A stretch of 64,000 nucleotides of DNA from Clostridiales bacterium (GCA_029010495.1 JAQXKO010000018.1:48477-112476); one strand, 5' to 3'; positions 16,736 through 27,026 are shown, counted from the stretch's first letter. Notes: generated by a model not told the origin, from the letters alone. Made by a program: numbers and translations.

Positions 16736-18097
16736 TTATCCCTCAAAAATATCATTGAACTTATTGATTTTGTGTGTTGAATCCGTAACCACGATAACGG
16801 TATCTCCCTCCTCATAGAAGGAATTGCCGTCCGGAATAATAAGATGTGACTTACGGTTAATACACACAATAAGTACATTCTTTTTAAGCCTTACGTTTTT
16901 AAGTGACTTACCTATATGCTTTGCAGTTCCGTCAATAATGAATTCCTCAGCCTCTACCTGTCCGTCCGCTATCCGGTGAACGGAAACGGCGGCCTCTGTT
17001 TTGTTTTTCATGGCACGCACGTAACGCACAATAATGCTTGAACACATCTCCTTGGGATCAACAACACTTCCGAGAGGAAGACTTGACAGAAGCTGGATGT
17101 TTTCAATATGCGCAATCTTTGTAATAACCTGTGAAGTACCGCATTTATTACCGTAAAGGGAAATTATAATATTCATCTCGTCAAGACCGGTCATTGCGAT
17201 AACTGCATCACAGCTTTCAAGACCTTCACTTTCAAGAAGTGACAAATTAGTTGCATCACCGTTAATTATTGTTGCCTTCGGGAGAAGTCCGGCAAGATAA
17301 TTACATTTTTCCCTGTCTTTTTCAATAATCGTGACATTAAGATTACTCTTTTCAAGTCTCTGTGCCAGATAATAGCTGCTTCTGCTTCCGCCGCATATCA
17401 TAACCTTTTTTGTCTTTTTTTTAATAATTCCAAGGTTTTTCAGCAGGGATGCAAGATTGCTTGTAGGAGCTGTTACAAAAAGTCTGTCACCTTCTTTAAA
17501 AATAAAGGAACCGTCAGGAATAAGTGCCACACCTTCCCTGAGTACGGCGCATACAAGCACCTTGTCCTTTGATATCGAATTAATATTTAAAATTGAGCAG
17601 TCACATAAAACACTTCCGGGCTCAACTTTAATTTCCACTATTTCTACTCTGTCCTTTGCAAAAGAATCCCTGTGCAGAAAGCCCGGATAACGCAGCAGAC
17701 GCTCTATTTCAACAGCCATCTGTCTCTCGGGATTGATAGTCATGGACAGAGCAAAAGCATCTCTCATATGATAGACCTGTTCATTGTATTCCGGATTACG
17801 GATTCGTGCAATCGTATGAAGATTTTTATTAAGGGCATGGGCAGTCATGCAACATAGCAGATTAGCCTCATCAAGACCCATTGACGCAATAAGCAGCTCC
17901 GCATTCTCGACATCTGCCTCCCTTAATACAGGCATAGCGGCGCAGTTGCCCTGTACAGCCATAATATCGTATTTGTTTACAGCCTCCTCAAGGACTGTTC
18001 TGTCATTGTCAATAAGTGTAATATCGTGACCCTCATCAATAAGCTTTCTTACAAGAGTAAGACCGAATTTTCCGCCACCGCCAATTATAATCTTCAA
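16736..18097 (-). CDS. trkA: Trk potassium system regulatory subunit TrkA
   Basis: TrkA binds NAD(H)/ATP and gates TrkH. The 453-residue protein has two full RCK modules. The first Rossmann motif is IIGGGGKFGLTLVRKLIDEG (3-22) followed by IDND. The second is KVMICGGSRSSYYLAQRLEK followed by TIIEKD. Each is followed by a TrkA_C domain (residues about 140-225 and 365-450). Translation starts at a TTG (18097); no ATG or GTG fits in frame nearby and only a weak GGGCGGTG site precedes it. No c-di-AMP riboswitch is seen in the short leader. Confidence 0.94.
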   Translation of the reverse strand: MKIIIGGGGKFGLTLVRKLIDEGHDITLIDNDRTVLEEAVNKYDIMAVQGNCAAMPVLREADVENAELLIASMGLDEANLLCCMTAHALNKNLHTIARIRNPEYNEQVYHMRDAFALSMTINPERQMAVEIERLLRYPGFLHRDSFAKDRVEIVEIKVEPGSVLCDCSILNINSISKDKVLVCAVLREGVALIPDGSFIFKEGDRLFVTAPTSNLASLLKNLGIIKKKTKKVMICGGSRSSYYLAQRLEKSNLNVTIIEKDREKCNYLAGLLPKATIINGDATNLSLLESEGLESCDAVIAMTGLDEMNIIISLYGNKCGTSQVITKIAHIENIQLLSSLPLGSVVDPKEMCSSIIVRYVRAMKNKTEAAVSVHRIADGQVEAEEFIIDGTAKHIGKSLKNVRLKKNVLIVCINRKSHLIIPDGNSFYEEGDTVIVVTDSTHKINKFNDIFEG

Positions 18098-18135
18098 AAC
18101 AACACCGCCCGTTTCGTCAAAATATAGTAAATTTT

Positions 18136-18164
18136 ATTATATCACTTTATTTTTATTTTGTACA
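18136..18164 (-). promoter_or_regulatory. Promoter of trkA-trkH-eamA-DUF896
   Basis: TGTACA (18159-18164) and TATAAT (18136-18141) with 17-bp spacing lie just downstream of the DUF1846 terminator, about 40 bp before the TTG start. Confidence 0.6.
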
Positions 18165-18204
18165 GTATCTATAAATATATAGCTTGTTTACCGCTTATTT
18201 TTAT

Positions 18205-18262
18205 AAAACAACAAAAATACCGATTACCTTTCAGAATCACTGATAAATGTAATCGGTATTGT
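18205..18262 (-). terminator. Terminator of the DUF1846 gene
   Basis: AATACCGATTAC (18216-18227) and GTAATCGGTATT (18249-18260) pair perfectly over 12 bp; the minus strand continues TTTGTTGTTTT. Confidence 0.85.
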
Positions 18263-18267
18263 TTTAA

Positions 18268-19746
18268 TTAATAAATCTTAAGACCGGCTCTCACAGGCTC
18301 GCTTGTTAAGTCCACGCCGAGCTTTTTAAAGGTCTTGATATCGACATCGGAAAGCATTACCGATGTGTGAACCTGTAAGCCCTTAAGCTTTGGCAGCTGC
18401 TCCATGGCTTTCTTAGCCGGCTCCGAATTGACTGATGCAAGTGCAAGCGCAATCAAAACCTCATCTGTATGCAGACGCGGGTTGTTTCCGCCGAGGAATC
18501 TTACCTTAAGATCCTGAATAGGCTCAATAAACTCAGGCTTTATCAGCTTTACATCATGTTCTATTCCGGCAAGATATTTAAGCGCATTAAGTAAAAGTGC
18601 TGCCGAGGCTCCCAGAAGCTCCGATGTCTTTGATGTAATTATCGTGCCGTCCTCAAGCTCTATTGCCGCGCAGGGACAGCCCTCCGCTGCCGCACGTTCC
18701 TTTGCCGCCACCGTAACAAGTCTGTTATCGGTAGTAATCTTTGCATTTTTCATAAGGAGCTCAAGCTTGTATACCTCATTCTCACCTATACCGTCCTTGG
18801 CAAGCTTATTGGCTGCAGCATAGTAACGGCGGATTATCTCCATTTTTGATGCTTCACAACAGACCTCATCATCAATGATGCTGTTGCCGGCCATATTAAC
18901 CCCCATATCGGTAGGTGATTTATAGTAGTTATTTTCTCCGTAAATCGCCTCAAAAATAGCATTAAGAACAGGATATATCTCAATGTCACGATTGTAATTT
19001 ACGGTTGTTTCACCATATGCTTCAAGATGAAACGGATCAATCATATTGACATCATTGAGGTCAGCCGTGGCAGCCTCGTATGCAAGGTTAACAGGATGCT
19101 TAAGCGGAATATTCCAGATAGGGAATGTTTCATACTTTGCATAGCCCGCCTTGACGCCGCGAAGATTTTCATGATACAGCTGTGAAAGACAGGTTGCCAT
19201 CTTACCGCTGCCCGGTCCGGGAGCAGTAATTACAACAAGAGGTCTTGTGGTTTCAATATATTCATTACGACCGAAGCCGTCCTCACTTATTATCTTGTTA
19301 ATATTTGAAGGATAACCGTCGATTGTGTAGTGCTTATAAACCTTCTTGCCGCGCTTTTCCAGTCTCTCCTTGAAATTAATCGCAGCACTCTGGCCTGCAA
19401 AATGAGTAATTACCACACTTGATACATATAGACCCTTTTTCTCAAATTCACCGATAAGTCTTAATACATCAGTGTCGTATGTGATGCCGAGATCCCCTCT
19501 TATCTTATTCTTAACAATATCCTCAGCCGATATTACGATAACGATTTCAGCCATATCGGCAAGCTGCATAAGCATCTGAAGTTTACTGTCAGGCTCAAAG
19601 CCGGGCAAAACTCTCGAAGCATGGTAATCGTCAAAAAGCTTTCCCCCGAATTCCATGTAAAGCTTGTTGCCAAACTGGTTAATTCTCTCTTTAATATGAT
19701 CCGACTGTATTTTTAAATATCTGCTGTTATCAAAACCTTTTTTCAT
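18268..19746 (-). CDS. DUF1846 family protein
   Basis: The 492-residue cytosolic protein opens KKGFDNSRYLKIQSDHIKERI and contains VVITAPGPGSGKMATCLSQLYHE. That motif is a glycine-rich P-loop-like segment (about 175-197) diagnostic of DUF1846, a family of about 500 residues widespread in Firmicutes. Structures exist, but to my knowledge the reaction has not been settled. HTDEVLIALALASVNSEPA lies near the C-terminus. It is monocistronic, with its own promoter embedded in a 13-bp inverted repeat and its own terminator. The call to family is firm; the function is open. Confidence 0.9.
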   Translation of the reverse strand: MKKGFDNSRYLKIQSDHIKERINQFGNKLYMEFGGKLFDDYHASRVLPGFEPDSKLQMLMQLADMAEIVIVISAEDIVKNKIRGDLGITYDTDVLRLIGEFEKKGLYVSSVVITHFAGQSAAINFKERLEKRGKKVYKHYTIDGYPSNINKIISEDGFGRNEYIETTRPLVVITAPGPGSGKMATCLSQLYHENLRGVKAGYAKYETFPIWNIPLKHPVNLAYEAATADLNDVNMIDPFHLEAYGETTVNYNRDIEIYPVLNAIFEAIYGENNYYKSPTDMGVNMAGNSIIDDEVCCEASKMEIIRRYYAAANKLAKDGIGENEVYKLELLMKNAKITTDNRLVTVAAKERAAAEGCPCAAIELEDGTIITSKTSELLGASAALLLNALKYLAGIEHDVKLIKPEFIEPIQDLKVRFLGGNNPRLHTDEVLIALALASVNSEPAKKAMEQLPKLKGLQVHTSVMLSDVDIKTFKKLGVDLTSEPVRAGLKIY

Positions 19747-19780
19747 GGGTTACTCCGTTTCAAAGTAATTATAAAACAAT

Positions 19781-19815
19781 GAAACTATTATACTCTGTTT
19801 GTATAATAGTTTCAA
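19781..19815 (-). promoter_or_regulatory. DUF1846 promoter embedded in a 13-bp inverted repeat
   Basis: GAAACTATTATAC (19781-19793) and GTATAATAGTTTC (19801-19813) are perfect inverted repeats. The same bases form TTGAAA (-35, 19810-19815) and TATAAT (-10, 19787-19792) at 17-bp spacing. The repeat can be an operator. As RNA it can end the greA transcript, since ATTGTTTT follows on the minus strand. Confidence 0.75.
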
Positions 19816-19850
19816 TATAATCTTATAAAATAATAATAAAAATCTTAAGA

Positions 19851-20351
19851 CTAATAGGTGCTTATCTCTTCATTTTCCTCATCACTCTTGATAATTTCAA
19901 GAACCCTTACGGTAAATGAAACAGATTCACTGACCTTAACATTAACCTCATCGCCCTTAACATGGCCAAGCAGTGCCTTTCCGACAGGCGACTCGATGCT
20001 TATATAATTTTTCAATGCATTGGCCCTGATAGTCGTAACAATTTTTATGGTAACCTCTTTGCCGGTATTACCCATAAATACTCTGACGCTGTCATTAAGT
20101 CCGATTTCAAAATCATTTGACTCATCCTCAATTATCACAGCAGTCTTTATCATGTTTTCAAGATAACGTATACGACTTTCATTTCTGTTTTTAAACTGCT
20201 TAGCTGCCTTATATTCAAAATTCTCACTCAGGTCACCGAGCGCTCTGGCTTCCTTTACATCATCTATAGCCTTGGGTCTTACCTCAAGTTTTCTGTAATC
20301 AAGCTCCTTTTTCATCTTCTCGATGTCGCCCCGTGTAAGTCTGTCACGCAT
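19851..20351 (-). CDS. greA: GreA/GreB-family transcript cleavage factor
   Basis: Gre factors rescue backtracked RNA polymerase by stimulating RNA cleavage. The 166-residue protein has the N-terminal coiled coil (about 1-75) with the tip signature ARALGDLSENFEYKAAKQ. The acidic pair needed for catalysis lies in GDLSEN. A C-terminal FKBP-like domain (IGLNDSVRVF, ISIESPVGKALLGHVKGDEV) follows. It starts 9 nt after the EEP-family gene, so the two form an operon. It ends near the DUF1846 promoter repeat, which may act as its terminator. Confidence 0.93.
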   Translation of the reverse strand: MRDRLTRGDIEKMKKELDYRKLEVRPKAIDDVKEARALGDLSENFEYKAAKQFKNRNESRIRYLENMIKTAVIIEDESNDFEIGLNDSVRVFMGNTGKEVTIKIVTTIRANALKNYISIESPVGKALLGHVKGDEVNVKVSESVSFTVRVLEIIKSDEENEEISTY

Positions 20352-20360
20352 ATTTACTCC

Positions 20361-21458
20361 TTACTCTCCGATAAGCCTGAATTCCATAACAACAGGCTCA
20401 TGGTCAGAATATTTGTATCCTGTCTTATATGTGTCATATGTCACCATTTTAACATTGTCGGAAATGATGAATCCGTCAAGCATTATTGTATATGTCTCGC
20501 CTTCAACAAAAGGCATGTCGGTATTTCTGCCCGAGTTCCACATCTTATTAATTCCCACCGAATCAAGTCCGGTAAATGCAAACTCAAATCCCTTAGGAAG
20601 CTTTGATTTAGGGAAAGGATATGCCCATGACGCCTTGTCTGATTTATCATTTTCATCTGCTAAAAGGTCATGATTGAAATCTCCTCCGCAAATAACATAA
20701 TTGCCCTTATTATACTCCTCCTCAAGCACCTCGCAAAGGAGACTTATCTGTCCGTCCCTCACTTTGTCGTCAGTGCCGTATGCAGATGTATGAAGATTTA
20801 TTATAACTAACTCCTTACCGTTTGCTGCCGATATCCTTGAAACCGTAAAGCAGCGGTCAAGGTCCAGTATTTTCTTTACGGATTCGGCAATCGGAAGCTT
20901 TCTTCTCTCTGATGATGTCATTGCAAAGGAGCTGAGCGTCAATATGCCCGAATTACTTTTGCCGATTGGTTGTAAAAACGGATAAAAAAGAAATGCAGAA
21001 TGATAATTTACCGCATATGCGCCATAATATTCAGGAAAAGTCTCATTAAGCATTTCAAGCTGGTTAACATGACGGCTTCTTGTAGAATCAGTATCAACCT
21101 CCTGAAAAAGCGTAATGTCTGCATTCATCGATTTTATCAGTTCGGCTGCGCCTGTTGTAAGCTCCTTAACGCTTTCCTCACTCTTTGCAACAGACTCCTT
21201 TCCTCCGTCCATAAAAAAGCTGAAGTCGGGGCTGTATGCTCCGAAGCCTATGTTGTAGGTTGTGATTTTATATGTTTTATTAATCTCCAGTGATTTTCCG
21301 GCAGGCCTGTCGGGCTCTGTTATTTCGATATTAATATGGTCATCAAGACGGTTAAATGTGGCAAATACATAAATCAGATAACCTATTACAGTCACAAGTA
21401 AAGCCGCAAATATCAACAGTACAGCTTCGACAACTTTTCTTTTTTTGCTTTTCTGCAT
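20361..21458 (-). CDS. Membrane-anchored endonuclease/exonuclease/phosphatase-family protein
   Basis: The 365-residue protein has one N-terminal membrane helix (about 10-32, VVEAVLLIFAALLVTVIGYL) and an extracytoplasmic EEP domain. Metal and catalytic motifs are present: KITTYNIGFGAY, LFQEVD, VIINLHT, CGGDFNHD and YSDHEPVVMEF. Such proteins cleave phosphodiesters, for example in nucleic acids or sphingomyelin-like lipids; the substrate is unknown. I start at the ATG at 21458 with AAAGGAG upstream; the longer frame lacks a ribosome site. It has a near-consensus promoter at 21571-21599. Confidence 0.88.
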   Translation of the reverse strand: MQKSKKRKVVEAVLLIFAALLVTVIGYLIYVFATFNRLDDHINIEITEPDRPAGKSLEINKTYKITTYNIGFGAYSPDFSFFMDGGKESVAKSEESVKELTTGAAELIKSMNADITLFQEVDTDSTRSRHVNQLEMLNETFPEYYGAYAVNYHSAFLFYPFLQPIGKSNSGILTLSSFAMTSSERRKLPIAESVKKILDLDRCFTVSRISAANGKELVIINLHTSAYGTDDKVRDGQISLLCEVLEEEYNKGNYVICGGDFNHDLLADENDKSDKASWAYPFPKSKLPKGFEFAFTGLDSVGINKMWNSGRNTDMPFVEGETYTIMLDGFIISDNVKMVTYDTYKTGYKYSDHEPVVMEFRLIGE

Positions 21459-21570
21459 AATATACTCCTTTCCGTAAACAATTGTTCCTCTCACTCTAAA
21501 ACGTGTAATATACTCTTATTATGTAAATAAACATAATAATAAATACACTTATTCATTTCATTATGTTAAA

Positions 21571-21599
21571 AGTATATTATTATTTACAATTATTGTCAA
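21571..21599 (-). promoter_or_regulatory. Promoter of the EEP-greA operon
   Basis: TTGACA (21594-21599) and TATACT (21571-21576) at 17-bp spacing. The remainder of the spacer, 21600-21757, is AT-rich and shows nothing further that I recognise. Confidence 0.75.
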
Positions 21600-21757
21600 G
21601 AAAGACCGTAGGACTGATAATTACACATCTCATATTGTAGCAGACTCACAAAAAAATCAGCAATTATGCACTGATACTTACTCTTCATCGCATTTTTCTT
21701 TTCATATATGCTCTCATTTTCATATACGTACCAACTTTAGTCCGGTCATTATGCATA

Positions 21758-22804
<1,047 letters not shown>

Positions 22805-22844
22805 TTATTATATGATATTCATCCGGATATCCCGTAAATCAATT

Positions 22845-23735
22845 CTATACAAATTTTCTGAAAAACTCACATTCGTCATCATTACACTCCCTCGCCTCAG
22901 GCATGCGGCTGTTAACATGAAAAACATGCCCTATATCAGGACGATCTGAGCTGCCGTATATTTCCAGTTTGGCCGGCACACCGAGACTTTTAAGCTTTTC
23001 GTACATAGGCTCTGCTTCCGGAAGAAGAAAATCAACAACGGTGCTCATAACAAATGACGGCGGAAAAGCAGACGTCATATGACCGATGGTATCAATCTTT
23101 TCCACAATGTCCGAAACGGCAGGATTTGTGATTGTACCAACATATTCATTAAAAGCATCATCGTCAGTACTTAATATCATATTCTTTGAATCATAGGCAC
23201 CGCAGTTAAGTCCCAGCGCCTTTATCGTAATATCCGGAACAGAGAAATCAAAAAGTTTAGCAAACTCCTTATTCGTAACAATTGCGGCATAATGACTTAC
23301 AAGCTGGCCTCCTGCAGAATCTCCTACAAGGATAAGCCTGTCCCTGTCGACATAATATTTTTCACCCTGTGCCGCAATAAATTCCATTACCCTGTTAATA
23401 TCCTCAACAGCACACGGAAATTTATTTTCAGGAGCAAGTCTGTAATTAATATTTACAACAGTGAAGCCTCTTTGTGCAAGTCCCATGCAATAAAACTGAT
23501 ATACCTCCTTGTTGCCGTAGACCCATCCGCCCCCATGAATGTTTACGATTGCAGGCTGCTTATTTGTCACATCCTTTTTCACATATATATCAAGCAGATT
23601 GTCATCACCGTAAGGTCCGTAAGATAAATTGTCAAAACGTTTTATGTCATCCGGTGTAGTCAGTCCCGCATCTCTAATCGCATCACCTTTCGCCCATGTA
23701 AAGCGCAGTTCTTTCACAAGCTCACTTAATTCCAT
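22845..23735 (-). CDS. Alpha/beta hydrolase (HSL-type esterase)
   Basis: The 296-residue cytosolic protein has the oxyanion motif NIHGGGWVYG and the nucleophile elbow LVGDSAGGQL (Ser). A distal Asp/His is present around TVVDFLLPEAEPM and DIGHVFHVN. This is the hormone-sensitive-lipase-like carboxylesterase family that often removes acetyl or feruloyl groups from plant glycans in gut and rumen Lachnospiraceae. With the adjacent LacI regulator this suggests a carbohydrate-ester role, which is an inference. Confidence 0.9.
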   Translation of the reverse strand: MELSELVKELRFTWAKGDAIRDAGLTTPDDIKRFDNLSYGPYGDDNLLDIYVKKDVTNKQPAIVNIHGGGWVYGNKEVYQFYCMGLAQRGFTVVNINYRLAPENKFPCAVEDINRVMEFIAAQGEKYYVDRDRLILVGDSAGGQLVSHYAAIVTNKEFAKLFDFSVPDITIKALGLNCGAYDSKNMILSTDDDAFNEYVGTITNPAVSDIVEKIDTIGHMTSAFPPSFVMSTVVDFLLPEAEPMYEKLKSLGVPAKLEIYGSSDRPDIGHVFHVNSRMPEARECNDDECEFFRKFV

Positions 23736-23808
23736 AATTAAACCCCTTTAAATTACTATAACTTAATCCGTAGATATTATTATATCACATTATCAAAAAA
23801 TTGTCACA

Positions 23809-25155
23809 CTATTTGGAAGGGCTGAACAGAATTTCCCTTATATCCTTGTTTGTCAGAAAAGCCGTCAACACAATAATGCCGCAGATAATCCATGTAAAAG
23901 GCTCGCAGTAGCAGATTGCCGTATATCCGTACGGCTTTACAAACACGAATACCGTTATAATCTTGCCCGCCATTTCCATAATACTTGCAACTACAGGCCA
24001 AACCTTGCATCCTATGCCCTGCAAAGTATTTCTTATGATGCACAGCTCAAATAAAAAGAAATAAAAAGGCAGATTAATCTTCAGATATCTCGCACCCGTA
24101 TCAATTATTTCCCTGTTTGACGTACCCGTAAGGGCAATAATCATCTGATCAGCAAATATAAACGTGATAACAATAACCGCCACAGCCCATATCCATGATA
24201 TTATGTGGGCCGTTTTCACACCCTCCCAAACTCTGTGCATTTTACCTGCCCCGTAATTCTGGCTTGCAAAGGTAGACATTGTATTGGAAAGAGTAGCTCC
24301 GAGCATCATATAAAGAGAGCTTATTTTCCTGGCTGTTACATGACCGGCTATTACATTTTCGCCAAAGCCGTTAATTCCCCATTGGAGTATTACCGTACCA
24401 AGGTTAACGACAGCCCACATAAGACTCATCGCAATTCCGGCCGACATAAGCTCGGCTATCTGCCACGGTCTGAGCCTGAAATCATCCTTTTTAAGCTTTA
24501 ACGCAGGACAATATCTGATTATGTAAATAAAACACAATATGCCGCTTATCAGCTGGGCAGCAACCGTCGCCCATGCTGCTCCCTTTATCCCCATATCCAG
24601 CGTCTTAATAAAAAAGAGGTCAAGGGCAATATTTAAAACCGATGAAATAATCAGAAAGACAAGCGGTATCCTGCTGTTACCCAGCGCTCTCATAATACTT
24701 GCCAGCATATTGTAAAAAGTAGTCGTCATACAACAGGCAATAATAATTATTATATAACCATAGGCATCGGAATATATATCCTTAGGCGTATTAAGAAGAG
24801 TCAGAACAGGCTTTATAGTCAGAACACAGACAACCGTAAGCACGGCAGTAAGCCCCAGGGAAAGCATCATCGTTCCGGCTATTGACTGCTTCATTTTTTT
24901 CTCATCACCGGCTCCGAAATACTTTGAAATAAGAATGGAAAAGCCGTTGGTCAGTCCGAAGCAGATTGATGTGACAAGGTTGTAAACAGGACTTACGGCA
25001 CCAACTGCAGACAATGCACTGTCACCAAGAATATGTCCTACAATTGCCGCATCGGCAATATTATAAAACTGCTGAAAGACACTGCTTAAAAACAACGGCA
25101 GCGCAAAAAGAATAATAAGACGCAAAGGCTTACCTTTTGTCATGTCCAACTTCAT
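23809..25155 (-). CDS. MATE-family efflux transporter
   Basis: The 448-residue protein with 12 hydrophobic segments contains FALPLFLSSVFQQFYNIADA and GHILGDSALSAVGAVSPVYN near the N-terminus. LGNSRIPLVFLIISSVLNIALDL appears mid-protein, in split halves typical of MATE transporters that export drugs or metabolites using Na+ or H+. The ATG at 25155 is preceded by CGGAGG; the 34-codon upstream extension has no such site. A hairpin (25191-25216) lies at the start of its leader. Confidence 0.93.
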   Translation of the reverse strand: MKLDMTKGKPLRLIILFALPLFLSSVFQQFYNIADAAIVGHILGDSALSAVGAVSPVYNLVTSICFGLTNGFSILISKYFGAGDEKKMKQSIAGTMMLSLGLTAVLTVVCVLTIKPVLTLLNTPKDIYSDAYGYIIIIIACCMTTTFYNMLASIMRALGNSRIPLVFLIISSVLNIALDLFFIKTLDMGIKGAAWATVAAQLISGILCFIYIIRYCPALKLKKDDFRLRPWQIAELMSAGIAMSLMWAVVNLGTVILQWGINGFGENVIAGHVTARKISSLYMMLGATLSNTMSTFASQNYGAGKMHRVWEGVKTAHIISWIWAVAVIVITFIFADQMIIALTGTSNREIIDTGARYLKINLPFYFFLFELCIIRNTLQGIGCKVWPVVASIMEMAGKIITVFVFVKPYGYTAICYCEPFTWIICGIIVLTAFLTNKDIREILFSPSK

Positions 25156-25190
25156 AAAACCACCTCCGAATATCGTCATAACAATAATAA

Positions 25191-25231
25191 GGGGAACTTT
25201 TATAAAAAAGCTCCCCCGGGTGATTAGTATA
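25191..25231 (-). promoter_or_regulatory. MATE gene -10 element and start-proximal hairpin
   Basis: GGGGAGCTTTT-TTAT-AAAAGTTCCCC (minus sense, 25191-25216) is an 11-bp stem with one G-U pair. It lies directly after a TATACT -10 (25226-25231). The tail TTATTATTG is a poor U-tract, so it may act as a 5' stabiliser or weak attenuator. Confidence 0.5.
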
Positions 25232-25307
25232 TTCTTTTCTGATTTCAGATTATACAAAAATATATATTAAAATTACAAAAATACAAGTATTCCATATTCT
25301 GTATTCT

Positions 25308-25336
25308 GAAATGATATATATTAAAAATATCATTTC
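25308..25336. other. AT-rich hairpin after nhaC
   Basis: GAAATGATAT (25308-25317) and ATATCATTTC (25327-25336) pair perfectly. It lies 20 nt after the nhaC stop on the minus strand. No proper U-tract follows, so termination here is plausible but unproven. Confidence 0.45.
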
Positions 25337-25355
25337 ATGTATTAATCAAATAATT

Positions 25356-26903
25356 CTATTCCGTTTTCTCGCCTTTTGTAACATATTTCATAAAGCTGAA
25401 AAGTCCTATTATTGCTACGATGCCCACGATAAGCGGAACTACCGGTTTCTGTATAAAACCTGCAATGATATATGTCACAAATGATACTGCAGCCACGACA
25501 ACCGCATAAGGAATCTGTGTTGAAACATGATTTATGTGATTGCACTGGGCTCCTGCCGAAGCCATGATTGTCGTATCGGAAATAGGTGAAATGTGATCGC
25601 CGCATACCGCACCTGCCATGCAGGCTGAAATTGCAATAATCATCATTGTAGGCTTTCCGTCAAAAGTATCAACGACAATAGGAATAAGTATACCGAATGT
25701 ACCCCATGAAGTACCTGTTGCAAATGCAAGGAATACAGCCACGCCAAAAATAATAGCAGGAAGTATCTTAATTAAGTCACCTGATATTCCTCCGACTATC
25801 GATGCCACATATTCCCTGGCACCGAGAGATTCTGTCATGGACTTGAGCGTCCATGCAAATGTAAGAACCAGAATGGCAGGTACCATTGCCTTAAATCCCT
25901 CCGGTATGCAATCACATGCATCTTTAAAGCCGATAACTTTTCTACAAACGTAGAATGCTATAGATATCAGTAACGCACACACACTGCCAAGCATAAGTCC
26001 TACGGAAGCATCACAATCTGAGAAAGACTTTATAAAGCTCTTGCCTTCAAAAAAACCGCCTGTATATATCATACCGATTACACAGCAGACGATAAGAACG
26101 GCAACAGGGAAAATAAGGTCAAGAACAGTTCCCTTTGTCTCAGTCTCCTCTTCAACAGTATTTGCATAAGGTCTGTCAGGTGTCGTAAAAAGATCTCCCT
26201 TAAGGGCATTATCTTCATGGATCTTCATCGGTCCGAAATCAACCTTTAACAAGACGATTGTAAACATGGCAACAATTGTAAGAAGTGCATAGTAATTATA
26301 AGGAATCGCCCTGATAAATACCGAAAAACCTTCCTCGCCCTTTACAAAACCGGATACAGCCGCTGCCCAGGATGAAATGGGTGCTATAATACATATCGGT
26401 GCAGCCGTCGCATCAATAAGGTATGCAAGCTTTGCACGTGAAACCTTATTGTTATCAGTTACCGGTCTCATAACACTTCCTACCGTAAGACAGTTAAAAT
26501 AATCATCAATGAATATAAGCATACCAAGTACAATTGAAGCAATCTGAGCCCCTACCCTTGACTTGATATGAGTGCTTGCCCACTTTCCGAAGGCTTTTGA
26601 GCCGCCTGCCCTGTTCATCATACAAACCATGATTCCGAGTATTACCAGAAATACAAGAATACCTACGTTGTACGGGTCAGTTAACGAGCCGACTATACCG
26701 TCCTGAAACACATGCTTAATTGCAAGCTCAATGTCAAAGCCTGATGAAATGGAATAAAGCACACCGCCCATTACAATACCGATAAATAATGAGCTGTAAA
26801 CCTCTTTTGTAATAAGTGCGAGAATAATCGCTACCAGAGGGGGAATCAACGCCCAGTATGTAGCGAACAGTTCAGGCACATATTTTGCAACTTCTCCGTC
26901 CAT
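25356..26903 (-). CDS. NhaC-type Na+/H+ antiporter family transporter
   Basis: The 515-residue protein has about 11-13 membrane segments and the NhaC signatures: GTSWGTFGILIPIVVD, MAGAVCGDHISPISDTTIMA and FIDDYFNCLTVGSVM. Members exchange Na+ for H+; some homologues are organic-acid or amino-acid exchangers (malate/lactate, tyrosine). The substrate is not decidable. It has its own promoter (26998-27026) and an 88-nt leader that can fold over the ribosome site. The ATG at 26903 follows TTGGGAGGTTATT. Confidence 0.92.
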   Translation of the reverse strand: MDGEVAKYVPELFATYWALIPPLVAIILALITKEVYSSLFIGIVMGGVLYSISSGFDIELAIKHVFQDGIVGSLTDPYNVGILVFLVILGIMVCMMNRAGGSKAFGKWASTHIKSRVGAQIASIVLGMLIFIDDYFNCLTVGSVMRPVTDNNKVSRAKLAYLIDATAAPICIIAPISSWAAAVSGFVKGEEGFSVFIRAIPYNYYALLTIVAMFTIVLLKVDFGPMKIHEDNALKGDLFTTPDRPYANTVEEETETKGTVLDLIFPVAVLIVCCVIGMIYTGGFFEGKSFIKSFSDCDASVGLMLGSVCALLISIAFYVCRKVIGFKDACDCIPEGFKAMVPAILVLTFAWTLKSMTESLGAREYVASIVGGISGDLIKILPAIIFGVAVFLAFATGTSWGTFGILIPIVVDTFDGKPTMMIIAISACMAGAVCGDHISPISDTTIMASAGAQCNHINHVSTQIPYAVVVAAVSFVTYIIAGFIQKPVVPLIVGIVAIIGLFSFMKYVTKGEKTE

Positions 26904-26991
26904 AATAACCTCCCAAATAATATTGGGTTTGTGTTTATCATAAGTATCAGCCTATTATTGATTACAGACTCCAACACAAACTCCGAAAGTA
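26904..26991 (-). promoter_or_regulatory. Structured nhaC leader with possible ribosome-site sequestration
   Basis: A 9-bp stem GTTTGTGTT/AACACAAAC (26973-26981 with 26927-26935) closes a 37-nt segment. Next to it, CCCAA-TATTAT-TTGGG (26912-26927) pairs into the start of the GGGAGG ribosome site. The two stems share base 26927. No known riboswitch was recognised. Confidence 0.5.
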
Positions 26992-26997
26992 ATTACT

Positions 26998-27026
26998 ATT
27001 ATATAATAAGACTTCTTTTCTTACAA
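26998..27026 (-). promoter_or_regulatory. nhaC promoter
   Basis: TTGTAA (27021-27026) and TATAAT (26998-27003) at 17-bp spacing. Confidence 0.65.

Noticed and set aside
18098..18204. c-di-AMP (ydaO) riboswitch before trkA
   Set aside because: The leader is only about 30-40 nt; no aptamer can fit.
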